Positions 23,507 through 34,853 of a stretch of 64,000 bases of DNA are shown one piece after another. Below the pieces are notes generated by a model. That model was given only the letters and a program-made list of their open reading frames with translations. It did no database searches and was not told the DNA's origin. The stretch spans positions 1 through 64,000 of the forward strand of contig JALRME010000069.1 of assembly GCA_026120035.1 (NCBI GenBank), written 5' to 3'. This DNA comes from Coleophoma eucalyptorum. Taxonomy: Eukaryota; Ascomycota; Leotiomycetes; Helotiales; Dermateaceae. A program made the position numbers and the translations under genes. The first letter of the stretch is position 1; the number at the start of each line of letters is the position of its first letter.

Positions 23507-24800
23507 TTCGGGGATTGCTCTCTGTAATTCTTACTGCTTTCCATTGTATCAATTTGATTTCTACCTCATTAATTAGAATGGTACTTACTCAGCTTAATTC
23601 ATGTTGGTGGGAGCCTAGTTAAAGGAAGGAAACCGACCCTTTAGAGGCTTTCTGGTGATCTGCTTCACCAACTAATGCGTACCCTCTATACCTTCAGTTT
23701 TCATAACTACCATCTAATAAAAGCATCAACAACCTCATCTTCTCGCCCCATCTTTATAGAATCCACCACGAAATATACATTGAATCTCGGATATATCGCC
23801 CATGTGTCGACACAACTAAACACCGGAATGAGAATTCCTTCATATCCACTTCATTATCCAGTCATGTCTATCAATTCTATCAATTATGCACATAATTTTC
23901 ACTGAAGAACTTCCAAGAAACAATTCCATAGCCCAGGTAGGGTCTTGGCTGATGTGATAGTAGTAAGCTACTGACCTTTGATGTAATTGCCTCGTTCGTC
24001 CTATCGTAAATGTCGCTCACATGGGTGCGTAGACCTTCCACAGCAGTCATTGGAACTACCACAATTCTCTTACAAAAATTTTGCTCTTAGAATCCATATG
24101 ATAGACTAGTATATGGTCCTCTAGGAAGGGATTTGGTACCGCTTAAGGCGGGATGTATCCGCTTTGAAGAGTTTAACGCAAAATAGCCGGGCTCAGCAGG
24201 TGGATAGGCGGAGTTACATACCGCCCGGCGTCTCTAGAAGTGGCATAGTGCTACATCTGTTCCATGCCCGACCGAACGTCTATGGTACAACAGGCTTAGC
24301 CTACACTCGAATAATAGATGGTACGGAGTTTACAAGAATCATAATACAATCCACCAGGTTTATGTACATGGGCAGCGAATCACCTTGCTCTATTTTGTAA
24401 TCTAACATGTGCTGTGGAAGCACTTTCATAGTTGATGTTCTTGCATTGTTCTAGAAGATCCTCGTTGCTCAGGCACGCGCCGGCATAGTAATTAGTCATG
24501 AATGGAAGTATTGGAAACATGGTTAGCAATTCGCTGGCCAGTGTGAAGAAAACTCTTTAGAAAATATTCTAACATCTAAAATGGCATTGCTTGCTTAAGT
24601 GCTCGTCCTCCTATATCCATCTATGGCACTGTGGCTACATTACGTTATAGAAGATGGAGTGGTGGCAGGATGACAGGACTGAGGATCTAAGGATAACCCA
24701 ACATTGCAGACTGGAACAGAAGACTCAATGGATTGTGATGCCAGGTATTCCAATTCGATTCAATAGTAGGACTACGCACTATTGTGTTTTTCTCTTTTCA
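23507..24800. other. Intergenic, no supported gene
   Basis: A plus-strand frame near 24164-24400 and others are short and without motifs. I see no RNA gene or clear repeat. Confidence 0.45.
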
Positions 24801-25384
24801 TAATATTCACATGAGACTCAGGTGCGTCCTCCACAGCCCACGGGGTTTGATACTTCATGATCTCTTCTCGGAGTATTGACTCAAATCCTTGATTTTCTTT
24901 TTTAGGAATTCATCCGTGTCGGGCGCTGAAGAATCATAATATAGAGTGGCCCGCCCATACGCCTGCGCTGCGGAGTAATTCCACGTCGGCACGACCTTGC
25001 CTGTCTTTGGTTTTGTCGCGACGTAGAATTTCGGGGTAACATAGTGGTTTACAGGCCCATTGAATAGAATCATGACTTCATCCGGGAGGCGTCGCGAATG
25101 GATTTCATCCTTGTCGTTCGATCTGTTCACAATGTTTGGACGATTTAATTTATCGACCATAGCCTTGGTGTGCGGGTTCGCCCGAGCCATGTGGCCTCTT
25201 AATTACCGAGCTCGCTCTCGCTATCTTTGTTTACAAGATCAAGGAGGAACGGTATGTGGCTGCATTGTAGCACAGGATAGGTTTGTGATGTTATGGCGGT
25301 CGTCAGGATCCCAAGCGGGTTTTGGCATATGAATTGGCGGAGAGTGGGAATGTGACGCTCGGCGTGGACAGCGCGGAGATACAT
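24790..25384 (-). pseudogene. PaiB-like FMN-binding protein pseudogene
   Basis: It starts at ATG 25384 with MYLRAVHAERHIPTLRQF and continues through NPLGILTTA, HIPFLLD, then GHMARANPHTKA, EVMILFNGPVNHYVTPKFY and VVPTWNYSAAQAYGRATLYYD. These are hallmarks of the PaiB/FMN-binding split-barrel family (a flavin-binding protein; the bacterial members were described as regulators). Two frameshifts break it: one near 25200 between SELG and LRGHMAR, and one near 24860, after which MKYQTPWAVEDAPESHVN continues in another frame. The C-terminal third expected in the family is not found. The family call is good; the gene is broken. Confidence 0.75.
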
Positions 25385-25599
25385 CGTGGAATACTCCTAA
25401 AGGGTGTTGATTGCAAAGGTGGTTAAGTGGCTTAGAAATAGAAACAAAATTTGTGGTGGAATAAGTCGACCTAATTGCAGATTTTAAAAAACATATCCAA
25501 CCAAATTACACTTCACTACGGGTTGTACTAGCCACAATCATATGAGCCAGTCGGCGGTTTACTATAAACGCTCAGTCCCTCCGCCCACAGCTCAGTAGC

Positions 25600-26360
25600 T
25601 CTAATAAAGGCTCTGCGGCTTCTTTCCATAGAGATACAGTGGAACGTGCCGTGGGCCGCGGAAAACGTTCGCCAGCGCGAAGAGCGGTTTCTGGCGGCCT
25701 GCCTTCGCCCGACAAAGTTTGAATTCTACCGACAGGCAGCTAGAATCTTGGTATGCCTCTTTACCCGAGACTATTAGATTCGATCTAGCAGTTGTCGAGG
25801 GTGGTGATACTGGAGAGATGCTGCCACTACAGCATAAACCTCGATATTTCTCATGCAAGCCGATCATATTTCGACCGTTTCTATTACTTGCCACATCACT
25901 ACCGAGACAATGAACTACCATGATCTCTACTTCATTACTCGCACACTTGTCCAACAAGCTGTCGAACATTAGTTTATTCTGAGCAAGAAATACTCAGTGG
26001 TACATCTCCGTACACATGGATTGATATACAATCATAAGTTCTATATTGGCAATAACCCTAGTAGAAACTCTTGCTACAAAACCCAAGCCACTGCCTTTCT
26101 GACTTCAGGCAGGTTTCGTGCTGCAATTCTTCTCTTGAAAATTGCCTCGCTATGTCCAAAGTTCGAACTTATGGTCACAGATAAAACGATTGCAGCTTGC
26201 GGGTATACGTAGCATTCGAAAATGGTCCTTACCAGGCTCGAGTGTTGAGTTTTTTATCTGGATCAATATGGACATTCGCAAGAAGCAGCTTATCTCAGCC
26301 TGCGATATACATATGAGAGAAGACGGTATTTTATTACTGGCCTGGCCCTTCGCCACTTAT
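25600..26360 (+). pseudogene. Remnant of a fungal transcription-factor regulatory domain
   Basis: Pieces in several frames match the central part of the fungal_trans regulatory domain: QWNVPWAAENVRQREERFLA (about 25630-25690), LESWYASLPETIRFDL (25740-25790), FYYLPHHYRDNELP and DLYFITRTLVQQAVEH (25880-25970), a THGLIYNHKFYIG block near 26010-26050 and QARVLSFLSGSIWTFARSSL near 26235-26295. There are several frame changes and stops and no zinc cluster. It is a decayed, truncated regulator. The last two blocks are the weakest. Confidence 0.6.
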
Positions 26361-26392
26361 GTATCGCGACCCAATATTATCTAAAAGCCATA

Positions 26393-26785
26393 TTAAGCCC
26401 ATTGTTTCTCAACCTTATCTTGAATTTCCTTAGGATAGTTATCACGGAATGAAGCCTCTTTCAATACTATTTCATGCGAAAATTCGCCAGGAAACAGGCA
26501 ACACCGCACCACCTTGAAATGATTCTGGCCAACTTTCACTCCATGAGACACATATGGAATCAAAGAGATATTTAGATATTCATCAAAGAAAAACTCATTA
26601 GCTCGTGGTTGACAACGTGTGTCATTGGCCCAGATCACATCCTTGAGGTTAGTCGGGTCAATATCGTCTCCTACCAAGTATATAATAGGGATGTAAAACC
26701 CAGGCTTTGAGCCAAAAACAGTATGGCCAATCTTGTTACTGAATTCTTCCATATTTGTGTTTAAGACGCATCTTGTTATGAGCAA
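26393..26785 (-). pseudogene. 5'-truncated UbiD/Fdc1-family decarboxylase
   Basis: The frame covers only the C-terminal third of a UbiD-type enzyme (about 130 of about 500 residues): PGFYIPIIYLVGDDIDPTNL, DVIWANDTRCQP, FFFDEY, SLIPYVSHG and FRDNYPKEIQDKVEKQW, ending with a normal stop at 26393. The upstream two thirds, which bind prenylated FMN and carry catalytic residues, are gone. The frame opens with a TTG that is only the edge of homology, not a start codon. It lies head-to-head with the UbiX fragment only about 15 bp away. Confidence 0.8.
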
Positions 26786-26794
26786 TGGGCGGAA

Positions 26795-27244
26795 GAGACC
26801 TTGAAATATGAAACGGACTATAAAGGGCCCAATGTTCGCGCCCTAACCGATCACGTTTATAGCAACTATGATATAGCTGCACCAATTGTTAGTGGCTCAT
26901 TCCGAGTGGATGGCATGGTTATTGTGCCTTGCAGTATGAAAACTCTCGCCGCCATCAGTTCAGGTTACTGCGACGACCTTATCTCCCGTGCTGCGGACGT
27001 AGTCTTAAAAGAACGGCACCGGCTTGTCCTTGTTACACGAGAATGTCCTCTCAGCGGAATTCATCTGCAGAACATGCTATCTGCAACGCAGAATGGCGCA
27101 GTAATATTCCCACCAGTCCTGCCCTTCTATATTCGACCATCATCAGTAGATGACCTCGTGGACCATATAGTTGGAAGAGTGCTAGATTTGTTTGACTTAG
27201 ACACGCAAGATTTTAGCTGGTGGGAGGGGTTCCAAAAAGAATAA
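26795..27244 (+). pseudogene. 5'-truncated UbiX/Pad1-type flavin prenyltransferase
   Basis: The C-terminal two thirds of UbiX/Pad1: DIAAPIVSGSFRVDGMVIVPCSMKTLAAISSGYCDDLISRAADVVLKE in pieces, the VLVTRECPLSGIHLQNML motif, NGAVIFPPVLPFY and a final helix near LVDHIVGRVLDLFDL. The N-terminal Rossmann start (a GASGA-like FMN phosphate loop) is missing, so the enzyme could not make prenyl-FMN. No ATG opens the homology. UbiX and UbiD act together, UbiX making the cofactor that UbiD uses for non-oxidative decarboxylation of aromatic acids. Confidence 0.82.
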
Positions 27245-28435
27245 TTTCATGTTTTATAGACTTCTCAGTTCGGAAAGAAATTACTTGCGTTGGTTGGGTC
27301 GGTCAGCAGTGGAGCAGTAGCGCCGAGGACTTCATGATCGACCAGGGAGAAAATAGAGATCAAAATACATCTAAAATTCACCTTATATTTCATATAGTAA
27401 AATTTCACAGAACAGCGGGAAACGACAAAGAACTTACAACCTAATAAGTAACCATACCAATCTATAGTTTCTAACCTCCAGCTTTCCTAAATCTTATTGT
27501 GAATTTTTCAGAAATAGTACAAACCTTAATATGATGAACAATCAAGAGACAGACTTTGAATTGTGTTTGTAACTTGAAAAGCTTTCGATTATGACAGACT
27601 GTAAGATTACTTTAAGCACCCGACTGACGTCTGGAGTGCAACCAAAGCTTATCACATGACTATTTTGACTTTCACAATGTACATGTGACTGTATTACCTG
27701 ACTACGCCATGTATGCATTATTACTATGGTACCACAATGACCATCTTTGGTTAAACTACCCCGCTTGTCTTTCCTGTTCCAGTCTCATGGATTTATTTAA
27801 CAACTACACCATCGTTCACGTAAGTCATGTCACAAAAAACATGTTGTACACATCTGGCTGTGTAACGGAAGTAGTATGTAGAGCTGCCCCGTGCCCCGTG
27901 CCCGTGCCCCTCGAAGCGCCCAGTGTAAATCTTGCCAAGCCTTGTAGGCAAATACGCGAATGGGCTGAGAGGTAAAGAATGTATAGATAAAGTCTAAGTT
28001 GTGTAGGGCGGACTCAGTATGGTAATTTGAAGAGTACTTCTTTTACTGGGGCGGTCTGCCAGTCGGAACCAAAGCGTTACCTCGCGAGTGTCAAACAAGC
28101 TTTGCTTCCACTGATCTGCTGCGGGCGCCGAACATTCAGCTGAGCACTTGGCACATAGCTGAGTTGAAATAAGTTTGCGGAGTTAAATAGTAATAGTAAT
28201 ATTATTATTCACTCTTTCTGCCTCGTCAAGTTTAGATTCATGGCTGAATCAGATCTGCAAGCACATGATCCCCTAATTGTTTTCTTTTTTTTAGTTGACA
28301 AATAGCTCTTTTACCCTCCCCCCCCCCCTCAATCTTTTTAACAAAAGGCTTCCAGTTTCATCTTTCAAAATTTGATTGCAAGTAGAGATACCTTTACTGA
28401 TTTGTTTTACTTATTTTACATATTCAATATCCATT
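27245..28435. other. Intergenic with simple repeats
   Basis: No gene supported. Contains a short CCCGTG-type direct repeat (about 27888-27910), a TAATAG microsatellite (about 28185-28205) and a C9-type run near 28318-28328. The end is the promoter of the lectin-like gene. Confidence 0.5.
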
Positions 28436-28963
28436 ATGTTTAGGTCGATCGAACTGACGGCCCTTTTCCTCCATTGTGCAAATTTAGCCACACTTGCACT
28501 CTCTGTACCTGTTCCAGCCGCCATTGACACTACATATTATTATCGCCTCACCAATGACTATACAGGAAACTTGATAGCCTTGGATGTCATTCCAGACGGC
28601 TCTGGTCTCCTTCAAATGAGTGAACTTGGCGATTATTCCGGTCAATTTTGGCATTTTGTAAAATTGGGTGGCCAGGAAAAATATGCGTTACGGACACTTT
28701 ATCTTGGCGAAGGGTTCTCTCTCGATATAATCAACAACAACGGAGTTTTGAGCACTACACCCCATCTTGCGCCTACTGGCTACTATTCTGGTCAGTATTG
28801 GACCGCTACACCCTGGGGAGATGGATCGTACCAACTCACAAACGATTTCACGGGGACCGGGAAACATCTCGACATATACAGCGATACACACGAGCCAATG
28901 CTGGACGGTGATAATCATTCTGGCCAACACTGGAGGTTGGCAAAGATTAGGCCCATCTTTTAA
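28436..28963 (+). CDS. Small secreted beta-trefoil (ricin-B-like) lectin-domain protein
   Basis: An intronless frame from ATG 28436 gives 175 residues. The start MFRSIELTALFLHCANLATLALSVP is a plausible signal peptide. The rest is three internal repeats, each ending in a QxW-like motif (SGQFW, SGQYW, SGQHW) with an aromatic or LD strand pattern (NLIALDV, GFSLDII, KHLDIY). This is the signature of the ricin-B-type beta-trefoil carbohydrate-binding fold alone; no catalytic domain is attached. An upstream non-ATG extension of the frame is ignored. Expected role: extracellular or cell-wall sugar binding. The repeats are clear, the exact ligand unknown. Confidence 0.75.
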   Translation: MFRSIELTALFLHCANLATLALSVPVPAAIDTTYYYRLTNDYTGNLIALDVIPDGSGLLQMSELGDYSGQFWHFVKLGGQEKYALRTLYLGEGFSLDIINNNGVLSTTPHLAPTGYYSGQYWTATPWGDGSYQLTNDFTGTGKHLDIYSDTHEPMLDGDNHSGQHWRLAKIRPIF

Positions 28964-31108
28964 TATTGAAATATCATCTTTGGCTCGGGCAAATCATTCT
29001 ATCTCGGTGGAAGTGATATTAACTATTCTATATATCCAAAGGCACGAAGAACAGTGAGAGTAGTGATATTTGTGCACTTTGATGACACACCAGCCCCTTC
29101 ATCGGATGATCATGCATGGGAAAGGGAGCAGCATTTCACCGATAAATTACACAGGAAGTTGGATAGTTATTGATATTTTGTATGATCTTGAGTGACTTCG
29201 CATGGCATTGAAATACAAGGAGTCTCAGTTTATCAATGAAAACTCTTGGCATTAAATGTACTCTTAGTAACAGACCTAAATATTTCCTCGTCTACTGCTT
29301 TCATGGTTGCGTGCCCACCGAAGAATGGAGTTTTACACCCTTCAGTATGTGTGTCTGGCAAACCTGGGATAGGGACCACTCCCCATAGCGGCGAGATAAA
29401 ATGTTCCATGGCCACTAGGGAAAACTCTGATCAATCCAGTGATACTGTGTGATTCATGGCGCGCACTTACAGTCGCAAACATCTGAAGTTGTCTTGAATG
29501 AAACACAATGAAGGCGGCTTAGCTCGCTAAAGATGGTTTCCTACGGATGAATGAGGAGTGATGAGCGCTTGTGCCTTTGAGCAGAGACCAAAAAGCGAAT
29601 GACACGCACAGTCTTTGCGGGTGAAATGCCCCAAGCAGTGCCTCCTTATCATGCCGATACTTCGGCGTTTCACATGATACTGATATGGCCAGTTACCTGA
29701 CTCCATTGTTATGTCAATACCTCAATAAACTAGATTATATTACTGGAAATCTGAGGGTAACTGGAATTTTTACTTTTTACTTGTAAAGAAGGTAATAGGT
29801 TGACCATAAGATTAATTATATGAGTGTTCATTCTATTCCTCACGGCCTATCTCAAGAAATAAATAAGCTTTGAGAAGTGCACGTAAGTTACTCGAGCGAG
29901 CGAGCGCACGACCTTGCACTAATAAACCGGCCGGCCTGACAAGATCGGTCACTCTTAGCGAGGACCATAGCTCCACCTCTCCTCGCCAAATGTCGATACC
30001 GGTTATTGCTTTTGCAACTTGCAACTCGATGAATTCTCATGTCACCAACTTCCTTATATAGCCAGCTTATCAATAAAGTACGTTAGTGGCGTTCTTTCTT
30101 CGGTAAGCAAAAGAGAGTCACAGTTCTAGTTTCTAGAAACTTAAATTTTAAGGAGCCGCCCCCTTTAATATAAAATTAGTAACATATTTTGTGAGAATTT
30201 CAAGTTAGTATTTGATTACATTATTTTTACTTCACCATTGTTCGTTTCTCGAGAATAGAGCCCTGAAGGCGCCATAGTTTTGCATTCACGATAAGCCCAT
30301 CCTCGCTTGGTGCAAGTTATACACTACCGTGCCGGGGCACGGATTAGTCTGTGGTGAGAACTTTATAAACTTACTCGTTAACCTTAACGAAACTACCTCA
30401 AGTCATAGCGAAAAACTGCACTGCCACTCTCTTTCTATACTCTAAATACTTGAGATTAACGAACTACGTGAAGTCATAGCGAATTGCTGCACTGCCACTG
30501 TCTTGCTATACACTCTAGGTTTCAAGACATCATTTACAATCTGAATGTATCGTTTAATATCTGTTCACCCCGACCATTGACTTGAGCAAACAACAAGACG
30601 AAACGTTTGGCCGTCTGATTTAGCGCACGTCCCCATCAAAGCCTCTTCAACACGTCCTTATTTCAATATACCATTTCGGTATCAGATGAACTTTGCGAAA
30701 CAACTTAGCACGTGCACTCGTGTAGTGACAACTCCATGGCCTGAAGAGCGCCCTTTGGTACGGAGCAGATCTATCCGACCTCTCTTTCTGAGCTTTTTGA
30801 TGCCTTCGCGCATACAAAAATGTAAAACTTGCGAGTAAAACTTGAGCAAAGCACAGTGCAGCGCAGCACAGCACAGATCCAAACTCAGACATTCCGTTGA
30901 AGTTAGGATGCCTAAAGGCTTCATGGGCTGTTGAAGTCATGGATTTAAAAGGGAACACAAATTCCTTTTCAAAAGTATCAACTTTCAAGGCAGATCTGAG
31001 ATCTGGGTTCATTCACCTGTTTGCTTTTCTTCACTCGCTATCGTTGCCATCTTCCAGTTTTTTCATCCGCTATATCCTTCTGTTCTTTTTCTGTATACTT
31101 CTTTCATC
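28964..31108. other. Long intergenic region
   Basis: Apart from the 72-bp direct repeat at 30384-30527, no gene is supported. A minus-strand frame at 29233-29415 (ISPLWGVVPIPGLPDTHTEG) reads a little like protein but has no partner exons. Confidence 0.45.
30384..30527 (+). repeat. Two tandem copies of a 72-bp unit
   Basis: Copy 1 starts at ttaacgaaactacctcaagt (30384) and copy 2 at ttaacgaactacgtgaagtc (30456). They share the blocks aagtcatagcgaa, tgcactgccact and ctatac. Identity is high but not perfect. It may be a small minisatellite; no coding potential. Confidence 0.8.
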
Positions 31109-32390
31109 ATGAAATTTCCTTCCACCATCGCCGTGGTCTTGGCCACCACACTCACTGAGGCATCGGTTATGCCACGCGCGGGCGGAGCCTGCCCTGCGGT
31201 ATGGACCCAAATATCGCAGGATCTTACCAAGATGTTCGTCCAGGCCGACGGACAATGCAACGACGACTCACGAGCCGCCGTACGCGCTGTCTTCCATGAC
31301 TGCGCTACTTGGTCCAAAGCCCAAGGCACCACTGGTGGTTGCGATGGCTCTGTCTTCCTTTCAGCTGAGGAGAACGCACGGCCGGAGAACCGTGGTCTTC
31401 AAGACATCTCTTCTAAGTTGACAGCCTTGGCAAAGCAGCGCGGAGTCGGTGTTGCGGATATGATCGCTTTTGCAGGCGCTCATGGAACACTGTCATGTCC
31501 CCTTGGTCCCACTGTCAAGACCATGATCGGCAGAAAAGACTCGTCTACAGCTGCAAACGAAAGTCTGCTGCCAGGAAACGCATCCATGAGCGCAGATACC
31601 ATCATTTCGTTGTTCGCCGATAAGGGATTTAGTGCCCCCGATGTGGCCGCACTCATCGGTGCCCACAGCTCGTCCAAACAGTTCTTCGTAGATCCGTCTA
31701 AAGCTGGGCAAGCCCAGGATAGAACTCCTGGAATCTGGGACGTTGACTATTACAACGACACTCTGACGAAACAACCTGGCGTGTTTATCTTCCAATCTGA
31801 TATCGCCATTAGTCAAGATCCCAGATCTGGACCAACCTTCAAGTCATTTGTGGGACAGCAAGCGTAAGATCTTAACATTCCCTAAGATTGAGGGACACTG
31901 CTAATAGGTGAAATTGAATAGTACATGGAATCAAGCTTTTGCAGACACCTTCTCAAGATTGATGCTACTTGGCGTTCCAACCGATGGTCTGGTTGATTGC
32001 ACGTCGGCTCTACCACCGCCCACTGATAGCTTCCCTGGTGCAAATACTCCACCTAACCAAGGAGGTCCACCAAATGGACCTTCTGGCCCAGGACGGCCAA
32101 CATCCGACCCAGGAAGGCCAACAAAGCCAGTATCTGGTCCAGCAAAGGAACCATCCGGTACTCCAACCGGTTTCCCTTCCAACTTCCCAACCAACTTCCC
32201 ATCCGGTGCACCAACCAACTTCCCATCCGGTGCACCAACGAATTTCCCAGCCGGCGGTGCTCCAGGGCGGCCAGACTTTGGTGCTCCCGGTGGTGCCGGC
32301 GGTCCAGGCGGTTCAGGTGGTCCAGGTGGATGCCGGGGAGGGCAGAAGAATCAAGCTGATGGTTATCCGGCAGGAAGACCAGGCTGCTAA
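31109..32390 (+). CDS. Secreted class II-type heme peroxidase with a Pro/Gly-rich repeat tail
   Basis: Exons 31109-31863 and 31922-32390 (intron gtaaga to gaatag) encode 407 residues. MKFPSTIAVVLATTLTEASV is a signal peptide. The plant/fungal peroxidase fold shows the distal Arg-x3-His in AAVRAVFHDC (Arg59, His63), a Ca-site-like GGCDGSVFL segment and the proximal His in VAALIGAHSSSK (His186), followed by FIFQSDIAISQDPR and the FSRLMLLGV helix. So it should use hydrogen peroxide to oxidise phenolic or similar substrates outside the cell. The tail after residue about 285 is unusual: PPNQGGPPNGP, then NFPSGAPT repeats and a Gly-rich end. A Mn site or surface Trp typical of ligninases was not verified. 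Confidence 0.87.
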
Positions 32391-33487
32391 CTCCAGACTT
32401 AGCAGGTTTGGTTTGTATGTATATATATAGAAGTGTGTGCTAATTTGCGAGACTTCATATTTCTCATTTTGTAAACCATTTCGCAAGTACCACAGCTTAT
32501 GGATAATTGTGTAGTATAAATATACGTATCTTTATATCTGGTGATTAACATCCGTCACCTGTGGTCTGTGGTTGTAAAGAACTTTCCCGAGCTTCTACGT
32601 TGTCTTCACTTTGTCGCATGCGCAAAGCTTCACTTTCACCTTACATGCACCTTGAACTCGCTCTTTGAATAATTTTTTTCTTCGCACGGTACCAACTGTT
32701 CCACCTCTCCTCCATCTTTATTCAATTCTTTACTCCCTTTTTTTTTCGAGATTTCGCGACGAAAAGGAAAGCGGCATCATCTATGTTCTTTGGGGCCAAT
32801 ACTACTACTCTAAGCGAATCTTTCAGTCCTTTCATGAAAATTCCGCAAAATAAATAGGTGTCCTTTCAGGTAGCATAGTCACTGCTGCTCCAGCTATTGC
32901 TAGCATAGACAGTTGCCCCACTTGCAATGCGGAATGCTAGAATATCGAATGGGTTGGAAACCTGGTTTGTTCGTATTCCTCTGTCCTGTGTGGACACCTT
33001 TCAGATATCTTCGCACGACGATGAAGACACAGTTCCGGAACTACGACGGCTCTAATGCATGCACATGTGTCTCATGAGGCTCTCTAATGATATTTCAATC
33101 GGAGATTCGTATCTACAAGCAGATATTCGAGTTCTATCGCCGTCAATACGATGTCCACGGAAGCATCCTTTTCTTTCCTTTGTACAGAAATTATCTTTTG
33201 TTGTTGGGTTGTACGCAGAGAATCCTCGATGGCCGAATCCGATGTGTCGCGAGTCTAGCCGCAACTCGCCGTCGCAAACTCTATTGTCTATAGATAGACA
33301 GACATTGACAACTCCACATCCGCTATTAGCTCTTCTCTTCATGATTAGTGATCCGCCGATGGTTAGTGATACGTGATCCGCATCGGAATAGTGATTAGTG
33401 ATTCCCAACTTCTCCGGGGCTTATAGAGAAAGATCGAATCTTCCTCGTCAACTCTCCTCCTTCTTTCATGTCCCATCCGCTGCAATA
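32391..33487. other. Intergenic, no supported gene
   Basis: Overlapping frames on both strands near 33052-33408 are random in character. A short gtgattagtgat motif recurs just before the GNAT gene (about 33340-33403). Confidence 0.5.
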
Positions 33488-34171
33488 ATGTCTTACATTT
33501 ACAAGATCCATCATCTCTCCACAGCAGACCCAAATCTTGCTTTCCTGGCCGGCAAGTTCGCGGCCCTACGTCTCTCGGCCCTCACCGTCTCGGCCCCTGC
33601 CTTCAGCTCAACCTTTGAAATTGAGTCAGCCTTCACTGCCCCTTATTGGATCGACCGCCTACAGAGACCACTGGTGCACTTTTTCATCGCGGTTGCATAT
33701 CCACCTACCACAAAGCCTGAGCAGCAAACCATCGACGCTGGGGATTGGGTTGGCAGTGCCACTTTGCTGGGGTCATTTTCTAAGGACAAGTTTGAGTTGC
33801 CTGAAAGTGGCGGTCCAGAGATTGGGGAAGATGATGTTGAGAGCAAGTGGCAAATGACCGCTGTTTACAGCAGTCCCGACCATCGTGGAAAAGGCCTGGC
33901 CAAGCAGTTGATCAATCATGCCATGGATTTTGCAAGGAGGGAAGGAGGAGCGGAAAAGCGATGCGGGGTCCGTATTATGATCCATCCGAGGAATGTCATT
34001 GTGAAAAAGTTGTATTATGCTTTGGAATTTACGGATGCAGGACTGTGTACGCTTGCAGAGGCTTTTCATAGTAATGGAGACGCGAATATATTACCGCCTG
34101 ATGGAGGGGCCAGTCAGCCGGAGAAGTATCATGTGAAAGCGGGATTGGTTATGGAGAAGGTATTAATTTGA
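33488..34171 (+). CDS. GNAT-family N-acetyltransferase
   Basis: ATG 33488 gives 227 residues without introns; the longer open frame from 33398 begins with GTG and is not a start. The protein has the GNAT core: a strand QMTAVYSSPDHRGKGLAKQL with the acetyl-CoA pyrophosphate loop (HRGKGLA, the Q/R-x-x-G-x-G/A motif), then a helix NHAMDFAR and the final IMIHPRNVIVKKLYYALEF part where NxxxxxLY matches motif B. The Asp/Glu-rich loop (GPEIGEDDVESK) before motif A is variable in such proteins. It transfers acetyl from acetyl-CoA to an unknown amine. Neighbours give no clue. Confidence 0.82.
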   Translation: MSYIYKIHHLSTADPNLAFLAGKFAALRLSALTVSAPAFSSTFEIESAFTAPYWIDRLQRPLVHFFIAVAYPPTTKPEQQTIDAGDWVGSATLLGSFSKDKFELPESGGPEIGEDDVESKWQMTAVYSSPDHRGKGLAKQLINHAMDFARREGGAEKRCGVRIMIHPRNVIVKKLYYALEFTDAGLCTLAEAFHSNGDANILPPDGGASQPEKYHVKAGLVMEKVLI

Positions 34172-34853
34172 AGGCTTAACTTTCAGATCATAAAATCAAA
34201 TAGAGACTAGAATAGAAAATATAAATTTGACCCTATGCCACGCGACTTCGATGGTAGGCTCAAGCCACAATTTCCACCTACAAGCAACAACTTTCAACCG
34301 TGTTACCTTCATTTACTCTTACCTGTCCCTTCTGCTCCGAGTAATACGATGCAACCCCGAATAAGCTAAAGCTTTTTTTTGGAAGAGGAAGTAAACAATA
34401 AATTAGTATCGGATCTTTCTGACACTTCAAATCAGATAGTTTCTGTTAGTAAGGGGGAAAGAGGAGTTATTAAGGACAGGAATAAATGAAATAGTCACAT
34501 TCGTCATCCTCCCCTGGAAGTGAATCGCCGTCGGGAGTGTCCAGAAGTGGATCCGAAGAATTATTCAGCTACAGATTATCTAGCAGTCCGATAAGCGAGT
34601 AAGGTTATGTCGCATAAAGAGAACTTAAGGGTTTGAAGTACACTTGTAAGTTGAAGAGCTCCTGATTGAGACATACCATAGGAATCCTGTCTCAAGTACT
34701 TGAATGACGCCTGGAGTATGACTATTTAACTTTCAACATATCATCTATGTAGTCTGGCTTAAATCGGATTAAACCAGTCTTATTAAAACTGTAGTCGACT
34801 CATTCAATAGGGTTATACCCTCTGATAGGGGAATATTTCCAACCCAACTATCG
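34172..34853. other. Intergenic between convergent genes
   Basis: AT-rich spacer holding the 3' ends of the GNAT gene (plus) and the amidohydrolase gene (minus). Nothing else seen. Confidence 0.5.

Noticed and set aside
31931..32430. Two long frames overlapping the end of the peroxidase gene
   Set aside because: Shadows of the low-complexity tail repeats; the peroxidase frame follows from splicing and family sequence.
33052..33408. Open frames on both strands before the GNAT gene
   Set aside because: No motifs, non-ATG edges and conflicting strands; treated as promoter DNA.
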